Source of the DNA: Neotamlana sargassicola
GTDB lineage: Bacteria > Bacteroidota > Bacteroidia > Flavobacteriales > Flavobacteriaceae
DNA: 64,000 bases
Reading direction: 5' to 3'
Assembly (NCBI RefSeq): GCF_020523965.1
Contig: NZ_JAJAPX010000004.1
Coordinates: 124,001-188,000, forward strand
The notes below the pieces were generated by a model. It was given only the letters and a program-made list of their open reading frames with translations, had not been told where the DNA came from and did not search any database. Within the stretch, counting starts at the first letter, position 1; each line of letters begins with the position of its first letter. Positions 8,952 to 16,441 of this stretch are shown here, piece after piece. The translations under genes and the position numbers were made by a program.

Positions 8952-9272
8952 CTACTCTATTATTTTACTTCCTTCTGGAGCTTCAAAAACAGAAGGCATT
9001 CCGCAGAAATAAAACATCAAGTAATTGTAAAACTTACATTTACTTTCTAATTGTTTATAATTTCATAAAGAATACAAACTGTTTTTTCATCAAAACCAAA
9101 ACTAGGTTTTGGTAATTCAATTCTCGATTTTCTTTACACTAAATCTATCGTTGTTACTTCATCGCCTTTCTTATTACCTATTGTAAAATCAAGCATTTTC
9201 AAAGTATTCCAAGTAAAACTTTTCCTCTAAGCGTGTGAAACACTTCAGAAATTAGCTCTGTAAGTATAGAGA
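8952..9272 (-). pseudogene. Decayed copy of the DUF6503-like lipoprotein gene
   Basis: Read on the minus strand this stretch parallels the intact gene at 12178-12972. ISILTELISEVFHTLRGK matches its TSIYPETITKVFDAHGG segment, WNTLKMLD matches WNKMNTLEFL, and the end FEAPEGSKIIE is identical. There are several in-frame stops, a frameshift, and a deletion of about 370 bases that joins GMP (matching AMP) directly to SVFEAPEG. The 5' part, including the signal peptide, is missing; homology stops about 25 bases from the stop codon of the T9SS gene. The last ~65 bases and the downstream sequence remain almost identical to the intact copy, which suggests a relatively recent duplication or a later conversion of the 3' end. 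Confidence 0.85.
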
Positions 9273-9299
9273 TTGCATCGGGCCTTTAAGTTTTATAAT

Positions 9300-11918
9300 T
9301 TATTCAACCATAAGCTTTTTAACACTCTCAAAACCATCCTTCTTTATTTTCAAAATATACAATCCACTTTTAAACTTTGAAACATTTAAATGTGTTTTGT
9401 TTCTATCCAGTATTTCGTTGGTTTTTAAAATTAATTTCCCTTGTAAATCAAAAGCGCTAATCTCGATTAATCCTTCGGTTGTATTGGTAAATATTAAATC
9501 GAGCTTTCCATTAGTAGGGTTTGGATACATAGAAACGCTTTTAGTATTAAAATCTTCTGTTGAAAGACTAGTTTCGTCCACAAATTTAGTTTCGAAAATA
9601 TTGGTTATAATGGGGTCGTTAAAATCAAAATAAATTTCGGCTTTATTGGGGATAATATCACCAACACTATAACCTGCAGTTGGTTTTATTTTGTAGTACA
9701 CATAACCATGACTGTTTGGTTCATCCATGTCTTCACTTGGTAAATATATGTTATCAAATTGCCAATTTAATTGATTATTAGTTCTTGTAAAAACATAATC
9801 ATGACTGGATGTTAATATTTGAATGGTAGATTCATCTAATTTAGAATCTAAAGTATTGTCAATTGAAATATTTATTGCATCTGCTGTTCCTACATTTTGA
9901 AATCGTATTGTATAGAATAAATAATCTTCATCTGTAAAAGATTCATGCAAAATTTCTGGACCGTGAGATTCTAATATATCGTTAGGATCGTAAGAGCCTA
10001 CTAATGTTTCAGTAAGTGTTGAAGAATTATCGGTTAAATTATAATCATAAAACGAAACCGAAACAGAGTTAGTTAATACATCCCCTAAATTTAATGAGGA
10101 TGGCACACTCATATTAACAAATAGGGTTTCAGTTTCGTATGGCTCAATCTCTTGAATATTTAAAACGAATCCGGTATTTGTAGTAGTGAGTGTATTTTCA
10201 GGACTAACACCTAAAACTTCTATCACTTCCACATTCTCATCTTTTTCAAAATAAATATTTAATGAATTAATAGTTTGATGTGCAGAGTTTTTTATTTGCA
10301 ATTTATTAGTATAATTAAATCCAGGGCGAGGTGAAACATCACTTAACAAAACTACAGCAATATTTCTACACGTCTTTTTCTTAACAACAGGAAAAGATAA
10401 GTGTTTTATTTTTCCACCTGAAACACTAACATAATACATAACTTCATTTGTGACTTCGTAACAGTTTGTCAACTCATTAAATAAGGTATAGCGTATGGTA
10501 TACTTATCCGTATCATTTTCAGTTTCAATTGTAAAAAACCCTTTAGATGCATCAACATTATGAATAACACCATTATTATTCACTTCATAGGTAAAAGTAC
10601 CTTGCGAAAAATATTCCTCCTGAGCAGAAAACGAACCATCCTTATTTTCATCGTAAAATGCACTTATAGACAGCCTCCCTTTATCCGTGCAATTATTCAC
10701 ATAAAGATAAATGCTTCCAAATAATGGACAATTCCCATATTGATAACGAAAATAGACTCTATCTTGATAAGGCTTTAAATTTTGAAAATATTGCGGTAAT
10801 TTATTAATATTAGCTTGAGCATCCTCCTGGGTTCTAAATAAATCTAAACCTTCTGTAGGCACACCGTTTATGTAAATTCTCGCATCATTAGAATTGAATT
10901 CCGTAATACCATCAATTGCATCTGAATCGCATTTATACAAACTATCATAATCAAATACTGGTTTTCTTTCTACAGTTAATTTTAATGATTTAACAATATA
11001 ATCTTGCAGGTTATTTGGATTAAAAATATAAACATAGATCGCTTGATGGTTATATAAATTTGTGTAATTTTCTGTGTTGTAAATCCGATTTATACCAACA
11101 TTATTAGAATTATCCCAACCTTCATAAAACAAAACATCTAACTTCGGGTACTCTTCCTTTACCATGTCTGATATAGTTTCAAGATTAAAACTATCAAAAC
11201 CAGTGTAATATGAATGGTCTTGACATACGTATAAATCTTTTAGGTCAACATCTATCTCTGGCAAATCAACATAAAAATCAAATGAAAAGATTTCAAATAA
11301 CTCACAAGGTTCATTTTCTACTCTTGCAAACAATGTAACTAAAGTGTTACTATTAAAATCGTCGCTTGGAATTATTTCATTAGTTTTATTTTCTGCATCT
11401 ATTTCAGAAAAATAATACGATACTTTTAATTTGTTTTGGTCTGATAATATACGATTGGTTATAGATGTAAAGGGCAGGTTTTCAACCCCATTCCTATCCT
11501 CATCAATAATAACAAAGTCTGTGATAATATCATATACCAAGATAGGTTGAAGCACTCCTATTTGAGCGGAGTTTTTTATATAGGTATTTCCCCAAGAGCT
11601 TCTATACCTTGCTCTAAAATATATAGTTTCTTGACTACTGGTAGTAAGGTCGTAATAAGATGCTTGATATGATGTAAGTGCATTTGTACCATTATTCATA
11701 TCTTCTTCTGTCAAAAAATACTGTGTAGATTCGTATTGATAACTGCTAGCATTACAAAAGGGGAAAGGAAAAACACCCTTTAAGTTAAATGTTTCTAATC
11801 CATCATTATCACTGTCACATTTATAATATTCTAAATCTTCACAACCAGCAGAAGACCCCTGAGCAAAAGTAAACCAAGAAAAAAATATTGAAAAAAAGAA
11901 GAGTAAAAGTTGTTTCAT
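9300..11918 (-). CDS. T9SS cargo protein with DUF7619-like and Por sorting domains
   Basis: Secreted protein of 872 residues. Signal peptide at 1-19 (ending FTFAQ). The N-terminal half has repeated units that begin with a Cys-Asp and continue to an FNL or FNS motif (about residues 33, 230 and 325), a layout seen in large flavobacterial surface proteins. The region from about 640 to 780 (VGSYDPNDI ... IYFDFNDPIITN) is the conserved block now called DUF7619, usually placed just before the sorting domain. The last ~75 residues (SMYPNPTNGKLDL ... LYILKIKKDG) are a type A Por secretion-tail domain. It is probably exported by the type IX system and surface-attached or released. The ligand is unknown. 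It is flanked by the intact and decayed DUF6503-like genes. Confidence 0.88.
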   Translation of the reverse strand: MKQLLLFFFSIFFSWFTFAQGSSAGCEDLEYYKCDSDNDGLETFNLKGVFPFPFCNASSYQYESTQYFLTEEDMNNGTNALTSYQASYYDLTTSSQETIYFRARYRSSWGNTYIKNSAQIGVLQPILVYDIITDFVIIDEDRNGVENLPFTSITNRILSDQNKLKVSYYFSEIDAENKTNEIIPSDDFNSNTLVTLFARVENEPCELFEIFSFDFYVDLPEIDVDLKDLYVCQDHSYYTGFDSFNLETISDMVKEEYPKLDVLFYEGWDNSNNVGINRIYNTENYTNLYNHQAIYVYIFNPNNLQDYIVKSLKLTVERKPVFDYDSLYKCDSDAIDGITEFNSNDARIYINGVPTEGLDLFRTQEDAQANINKLPQYFQNLKPYQDRVYFRYQYGNCPLFGSIYLYVNNCTDKGRLSISAFYDENKDGSFSAQEEYFSQGTFTYEVNNNGVIHNVDASKGFFTIETENDTDKYTIRYTLFNELTNCYEVTNEVMYYVSVSGGKIKHLSFPVVKKKTCRNIAVVLLSDVSPRPGFNYTNKLQIKNSAHQTINSLNIYFEKDENVEVIEVLGVSPENTLTTTNTGFVLNIQEIEPYETETLFVNMSVPSSLNLGDVLTNSVSVSFYDYNLTDNSSTLTETLVGSYDPNDILESHGPEILHESFTDEDYLFYTIRFQNVGTADAINISIDNTLDSKLDESTIQILTSSHDYVFTRTNNQLNWQFDNIYLPSEDMDEPNSHGYVYYKIKPTAGYSVGDIIPNKAEIYFDFNDPIITNIFETKFVDETSLSTEDFNTKSVSMYPNPTNGKLDLIFTNTTEGLIEISAFDLQGKLILKTNEILDRNKTHLNVSKFKSGLYILKIKKDGFESVKKLMVE

Positions 11919-11940
11919 GTTTGGAGTAAATTTACACCAC

Positions 11941-11948
11941 CAAACATA
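11941..11948 (-). promoter_or_regulatory. -7 element of the T9SS gene
   Basis: TATGTTTG on the minus strand fits TAnnTTTG and lies 23-30 bases before the ATG at 11918. Confidence 0.45.
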
Positions 11949-12029
11949 GTAAAAAATTAACTACAAAAGTTGTATCTAGCTTACAAAAGCTATTTATTCT
12001 TCAACTTTTTCGATTAAAAGAAAAATCGC

Positions 12030-12157
12030 TTGAGCCTGAAAAAAAAGCAACTATCCTTATATGTCAACCTGAACTTGTTTCGGGTTGTCATGACATAAGT
12101 TGTAGACTCTGAAACAAGTCAGAATAACAAGGGAACTTTTTAAACAGCTTCTTTTTT
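12030..12157. repeat. Palindromic element, copy 2 (interior flipped relative to copy 1)
   Basis: Contains CCTGAACTTGTTTCGGG and CTGAAACAAGTCAGA hairpins and ends in TTTTTAAACAGCTTCTTTTTT, identical to the right arm of copy 1 and continuing into the same gene-end sequence. Read forward, the interior aligns with the reverse complement of copy 1 (TTATATGTCRACCTGAACTTG ... ATAAGTTGTAGA). The left outer arm is degenerate here. It lies directly downstream of the intact DUF6503-like gene. Confidence 0.8.
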
Positions 12158-12177
12158 CATAAATTTTTAAAGAACCT

Positions 12178-12972
12178 CTACTCTATTATTTTGCTTCCTT
12201 CTGGAGCTTCAAAAACAGAAGTATCTAGTTTAACTTCTTCAGCTTTAGTTTTGTTAAAAGTTAAGGTTTTACGTAATTCGGTTGGCTTATTGTCTTCAAC
12301 TTTATACCAAGAAATAGTTTTAGGCAATTTTAATCCGTTTAAATCTTCCCAAACGCCATATTTTATAAAACTAAACTTTTCACTTTTCTTTTTAGAGCGA
12401 AATGTTACCGTGTAAGCTAACCATTCCATTTGGTAAGTTTCTGCGTTGTAATATAAAATATATTCATCGTCTGGCGACTCGCCTACCCCCGCTTCATACG
12501 ATATTTTAACACCCGGATATGTAACACCTTCAAAAGTTAACGGTTCCGCTTCTTCGTAGTTAATACCGTCATCAGCCAAAACAAAAGGCATTGCGTAAAA
12601 GTAAAACATAAGGTTGTAATAAAACTTTGGATTGCCTTTATATTCATCTTCAAATTTATTGTTTAACCAAACTTTTTCACCATTAAATCCAATAGTATGT
12701 TTCTGCATATCTATTAAAGATTTTCTAGTTTTTAAATCGGTTGTATGCTTTTCTTCTCCAGCCGGTTTAGTTATTAAAAACTCTAGTGTATTCATTTTAT
12801 TCCAAGAATCAATTCCACCATGAGCATCAAAAACTTTGGTAATGGTTTCAGGATAAATACTTGTAGTTACATTTAAAGTTTCTTCCTTGTAGTTTGGAGT
12901 TTCTTCAGATGTTTTTTGTTTACAGGAAATTAGCAACACTACCGTTAAAGCTAATAAGAATAAGTTTTTCAT
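12178..12972 (-). CDS. DUF6503-like lipoprotein
   Basis: Protein of 264 residues with a lipoprotein signal peptide (lipobox LLIS then Cys17). The mature part starts with a helix containing VFDAHGGIDSWNKMNTLEF and continues as a beta-rich domain resembling the outer-membrane lipoprotein-sorting (LolA/LolB-like) half-barrel, ending with VFEAPEGSKIIE. This pattern is that of the family annotated DUF6503 in Flavobacteriia; I assign it from memory of the family, so the name is tentative. Its function is unknown; binding of a hydrophobic ligand is a structural inference. A truncated, disrupted copy lies at 8952-9272, and both copies carry the palindromic element downstream. Confidence 0.75.
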   Translation of the reverse strand: MKNLFLLALTVVLLISCKQKTSEETPNYKEETLNVTTSIYPETITKVFDAHGGIDSWNKMNTLEFLITKPAGEEKHTTDLKTRKSLIDMQKHTIGFNGEKVWLNNKFEDEYKGNPKFYYNLMFYFYAMPFVLADDGINYEEAEPLTFEGVTYPGVKISYEAGVGESPDDEYILYYNAETYQMEWLAYTVTFRSKKKSEKFSFIKYGVWEDLNGLKLPKTISWYKVEDNKPTELRKTLTFNKTKAEEVKLDTSVFEAPEGSKIIE

Positions 12973-13015
12973 TAAATATTATATTGGTTAATTTTTGTTT
13001 GTCGATTTAATATAA

Positions 13016-13044
13016 TTGAAATTACATTAATTACAGTATTTTTG
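13016..13044 (+). promoter_or_regulatory. Promoter of the SpoU methyltransferase gene
   Basis: TTG (13016-13018) and TATTTTTG (13037-13044) are separated by 18 bases, a good fit to the Bacteroidota -33/-7 promoter. The ATG follows 10 bases after the -7 element, so the leader is very short. Confidence 0.65.
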
Positions 13045-13054
13045 CAGGTATTCT

Positions 13055-13852
13055 ATGAAAACAATTTTAAGCACCCAAAACAAATATATTAAAGAGTTAG
13101 TTTCTTTAAAAGACAAATCGAGACAGCGTAAAAAAAGCGGATTATTTCTAATTGAAGGTGTTCGTGAAGTATCTCTTGCTTTAAAGGGTAATTACAGCAT
13201 TAAATCTATTCTGTTTTATCCGGAGCTTTTTTCTTTTGAAGCTTTAACAGATTTAATTGGTGAATTTAAAATAGAAGTTACAGAAATATCGAAAGAGGTT
13301 TACGAAAAGCTAGCCTACAGAAGTACAACCGAAGGTATTATTGCAGTTGCAGAAACTAAAAACCACGACATTTCCAACTTAACTTTAACTACCAAAACAC
13401 CATTAATTTTAGTTGCTGAAGCACCCGAAAAGCCAGGAAACATTGGCGCACTTTTACGAACTGCCGATGCTGCTAATATTGATGCTGTAATTATTGCAAA
13501 CCCAAAAACCGATTTATACAACCCTAACATTATTCGTTCTAGCGTAGGTTGTATTTTCACCAATAATATTGCCACAGGAAGCACAGAAGCTATAATTGCT
13601 TTTTTAAAGGCAAGCAACATTAATATTTATTCTGCTATTTTACAAGAATCGGTGCCTTATCACACCCAAGATTTTACAAAACCAACAGCTATTATTGTTG
13701 GCACTGAAGCCACTGGGCTAAGTGAAGATTGGCGTATAAATGCTACTCGAAATATTATTATACCCATGCAAGGCGAAATAGATTCTATGAATGTTTCGGT
13801 TGCAGCTGGAATTCTTATTTTTGAAGCTAAAAGACAACGAGAATTTAAGTAA
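13055..13852 (+). CDS. SpoU/TrmH-family RNA 2'-O-methyltransferase
   Basis: SPOUT-fold methyltransferase of 265 residues. An N-terminal substrate-binding domain of the L30e-like type (about 1-100, with KDKSRQRKKSGLFLIEGVREV) precedes the knotted SpoU domain with its three motifs: PGNIGALLRTADA (motif 1), GTEATGLS (motif 2) and IPMQGEIDSMNVSVAAGILIFEA (motif 3). The domain order matches 23S rRNA Gm methyltransferases such as RlmB and TsnR-like enzymes; the exact nucleotide target cannot be read from sequence. It acts in the cytoplasm with S-adenosylmethionine. It is monocistronic, ending in a terminator at 13889. Confidence 0.9.
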   Translation: MKTILSTQNKYIKELVSLKDKSRQRKKSGLFLIEGVREVSLALKGNYSIKSILFYPELFSFEALTDLIGEFKIEVTEISKEVYEKLAYRSTTEGIIAVAETKNHDISNLTLTTKTPLILVAEAPEKPGNIGALLRTADAANIDAVIIANPKTDLYNPNIIRSSVGCIFTNNIATGSTEAIIAFLKASNINIYSAILQESVPYHTQDFTKPTAIIVGTEATGLSEDWRINATRNIIIPMQGEIDSMNVSVAAGILIFEAKRQREFK

Positions 13853-13861
13853 ACCGAATTT

Positions 13862-13888
13862 CAGTCGTCAGTCTGAGCGCAGCCGAAG
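13862..13888 (+). repeat. GTCAGTCTGAGCGCAGCCGAAGA motif
   Basis: A G+C-richer 25-base stretch in an A+T-rich intergenic region, immediately before a terminator hairpin. Very similar strings are commonly found downstream of genes in many Flavobacteriaceae, so I read it as a member of a widespread intergenic repeat, not as coding sequence. Confidence 0.5.
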
Positions 13889-13916
13889 ACCTAGAAAATC
13901 TAGGTTTTTATTTTTT
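13889..13916 (+). terminator. Rho-independent terminator after the SpoU gene
   Basis: ACCTAGA, loop AAA, TCTAGGT, then a T-rich tail (TTTTATTTTTT). Confidence 0.85.
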
Positions 13917-14008
13917 ACATTTTAAATCTAAATAATATAATAAATATACACTTCTCCTAAGCTAAGTGTGATTAATAGTTTTTATTTTAGCCTTATAACT
14001 TAACACAA

Positions 14009-15241
14009 ATGACAGCAAACACCCTATTCTACATAATAATAGCCATTATACTCATTAATTTTTTAGTTGATAAAATTTTGGATGCCCTAAATGCTAAACA
14101 TTTTAACGACGCACTACCTAGTGAATTACAAGATGTTTATGATGAAGCCGAATACCAAAAATCGCAAAACTACAAAGCCACTAAATATAAGTTTGGAATT
14201 TTAACCTCAACCTTTTCAGTGGTTTTAACTTTAGGTTTTCTGTTTTTTGATGGATTTGAATTTGTTGATAATCTGGCTAGAAATTATAGTGAAAACCCCA
14301 TAATAATTGCTTTAATTTTCTTTGGAATTATTATGATTGGAAGCGACATTTTAACAACTCCGTTTTCGTATTACAGCACTTTTGTGATAGAAGAAAAATT
14401 TGGGTTTAACAAAACCACTAAAAAAACTTTTTTCTTAGATAAACTTAAAGGATGGTTAATGAGTACCATTTTAGGTGGTGGTATTTTGGCCTTAATTATT
14501 TGGTTCTACCAAATTACTGGTTCCTATTTTTGGTTGTACGCTTGGGGTTTAGTTACACTGTTCACGGTTTTTATGAATATGTTTTACTCCAAGTTAATTG
14601 TGCCGCTATTTAACAAACAAACACCGCTTGAAGCTGGAGAGTTACGTGATAAAATTTCGGCTTACGCAAAAACCGTTGGTTTTAAATTAGATAAAATTTT
14701 TGTGATAGATGGCTCCAAACGCAGCACAAAAGCTAATGCTTATTTTTCAGGTTTTGGCAGCGAAAAACGTGTAACTCTTTACGACACTTTGATTAACGAT
14801 TTAAACGATGAAGAAATTGTTGCCGTTTTAGCCCACGAAGTTGGTCATTATAAAAAGAAACATATTATTTTTAACCTTGTGGCTTCAGTTTTACTTACTG
14901 GCTTAACACTGTTTATTCTATCTTTATTTATATCAAATCCTGTATTATCGAACGCTTTAGGTGTAGAGAAACACAGCTTTCATATTGGGCTAATTGCTTT
15001 TGGGATGCTTTACGCTCCTATTTCGGAAATTACGGGTTTAATTATGAATGTGTTTTCCAGAAAATTTGAATATCAAGCAGACGACTATGCCAAAAATACT
15101 TACAAAGGCGAACCTTTAATTACATCGCTTAAAAAACTAAATAAGAATAGCTTAAGCAACTTAACACCACATCCCGCTTATGTTTTTATGCATTATTCGC
15201 ATCCTACTTTATTGCAACGCATTCAGAATTTAAGAAAATAA
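14009..15241 (+). CDS. M48 family (CAAX prenyl protease type) metallopeptidase
   Basis: Integral membrane zinc protease of 410 residues, similar in length to Ste24-type enzymes. The sequence shows an N-terminal membrane helix, several further hydrophobic segments (about 65-85, 95-115, 150-190, 290-345), HEVGH at 276-280, and the third zinc ligand Glu354 in KFEYQADDYA. The family degrades or processes membrane proteins; bacteria lack prenylated CAAX substrates, so a quality-control role is the usual inference. An alpha/beta hydrolase lipoprotein follows 15 bases downstream and is probably co-transcribed. Confidence 0.93.
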   Translation: MTANTLFYIIIAIILINFLVDKILDALNAKHFNDALPSELQDVYDEAEYQKSQNYKATKYKFGILTSTFSVVLTLGFLFFDGFEFVDNLARNYSENPIIIALIFFGIIMIGSDILTTPFSYYSTFVIEEKFGFNKTTKKTFFLDKLKGWLMSTILGGGILALIIWFYQITGSYFWLYAWGLVTLFTVFMNMFYSKLIVPLFNKQTPLEAGELRDKISAYAKTVGFKLDKIFVIDGSKRSTKANAYFSGFGSEKRVTLYDTLINDLNDEEIVAVLAHEVGHYKKKHIIFNLVASVLLTGLTLFILSLFISNPVLSNALGVEKHSFHIGLIAFGMLYAPISEITGLIMNVFSRKFEYQADDYAKNTYKGEPLITSLKKLNKNSLSNLTPHPAYVFMHYSHPTLLQRIQNLRK

Positions 15242-15256
15242 AATGCTACCAAAACT

Positions 15257-16207
15257 ATGACATTTAACATTAATAAAATCACCTTAATTTTAACGCTTAT
15301 TTTCACTTCTAGCTGTTCCAATAAATACGATAAATTTAAAACAACACCAGAATATATAAATAACGCTTCCGCGACAAAAGCAGCTTATTACGAAGCTTAT
15401 AACAACACCTTAAAGTTATGGCAAGTTCCTTTCGAAGAACTTTACATACCTACCTCCTTTGGCGTTGCGCACGTTATTGTTTCTGGTAAAAACAATGAAA
15501 ATCCTGTGGTACTTCTTCACGGTATGGACGCAAGCTCTACCATGTGGTTTCCAAATATTGAAACGCTCTCTAAAAACCATAAAGTATTTGCTATTGATTT
15601 TATTTTAGAACCAGGAAAATCTCATTTACAAAAAGATATAGATGCTATTGAAAAAGTGGTCTCATGGTATAATGAAATTTTTGACGCTCTGGAAATTAAA
15701 AACTTTCACTTAATTGGAGCTTCGCGTGGTGGTTGGCTAGCTGTTAATTTAGCTTTAAATAACCAGAAACAAATTAAAAGCTTAGCACTGTTAAGCCCTG
15801 CCCAAACGTTTTCGTGGATTAAACCTAGCGTAGATTTACTTAAAAACATTGTAACGCTTTTTTCATCAAAAGAAAAACAACTCAATCAGCTGCTAGAAAG
15901 CATGTCTAACAACCCAGCCAATATTGATAAAACATATATCGAGCAATTTAAATTAGGTTCGAAAATAGAGAGTCCAAATAAATTAATAACGGCCATGAAA
16001 CCTTTTTCTAAAAACGAATTAAAATCTTTAAATATGCCTATTTTGGTTTTAATCGGCGATAACGATGTTATTAACTCTACAAAAACCATAGAAATAGCCA
16101 ACACCCTTCCTAAAGGAAAAGGAGAAATTATTAAAAATGCAGGTCATTTTTTATCGATTGACCAAGCAGACATTGTAAACACTAAATTGCTTGAGTTTTT
16201 AGATTAA
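15257..16207 (+). CDS. Alpha/beta hydrolase lipoprotein
   Basis: Protein of 316 residues with a lipoprotein signal (TSSC, Cys20). The fold signatures are the oxyanion-hole motif LLHGMDASS, the nucleophile elbow GASRGG, the acid-bearing strand PILVLIGDNDVI and the catalytic His in NAGHFLSID. This is a complete Ser-Asp-His hydrolase set, so an esterase- or lipase-like enzyme anchored to a membrane is likely. Its substrate is unknown. It lies 15 bases after the M48 protease gene, which suggests an envelope-related operon. Confidence 0.88.
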   Translation: MTFNINKITLILTLIFTSSCSNKYDKFKTTPEYINNASATKAAYYEAYNNTLKLWQVPFEELYIPTSFGVAHVIVSGKNNENPVVLLHGMDASSTMWFPNIETLSKNHKVFAIDFILEPGKSHLQKDIDAIEKVVSWYNEIFDALEIKNFHLIGASRGGWLAVNLALNNQKQIKSLALLSPAQTFSWIKPSVDLLKNIVTLFSSKEKQLNQLLESMSNNPANIDKTYIEQFKLGSKIESPNKLITAMKPFSKNELKSLNMPILVLIGDNDVINSTKTIEIANTLPKGKGEIIKNAGHFLSIDQADIVNTKLLEFLD

Positions 16208-16274
16208 AAAAAACGAAGACAACTTTAGTTTTAAAGATTATTTTAGTCTTAATATATCAATTGAAATAAAAGTG

Positions 16275-16282
16275 TATCTTTG
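16275..16282 (+). promoter_or_regulatory. -7 element upstream of the DEAD-box helicase
   Basis: TATCTTTG followed by GCGCC fits the strong TAnnTTTG form. Transcription from here would give a leader of about 150 bases before the helicase ATG. Confidence 0.6.
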
Positions 16283-16299
16283 CGCCTTGAAATTCAATA

Positions 16300-16441
16300 A
16301 AATGAGATTCTGAAATAAATCAGAATGAGTTTCAACAAAATTCCTCAGGGTGAGGATGTGTTACTAGAAGTTTGGTTTTAAGTATGTCGATTCGCTTCTT
16401 ATGTAACACTACATAACAAATCGCATACATATTTAAACAGA
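16300..16441 (+). promoter_or_regulatory. Long structured 5' leader of the DEAD-box helicase
   Basis: The leader holds a small hairpin (ATTCTGA / TCAGAAT, about 16305-16324), a CCTCAGGGTGAGG hairpin, and a longer imperfect stem pairing ATGTGTTACTAGAAG (about 16355) with CTTCTTATGTAACACTACAT (about 16395). Cold-shock DEAD-box helicase mRNAs in other bacteria have long structured leaders; regulation here is inferred from structure alone. Confidence 0.45.
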
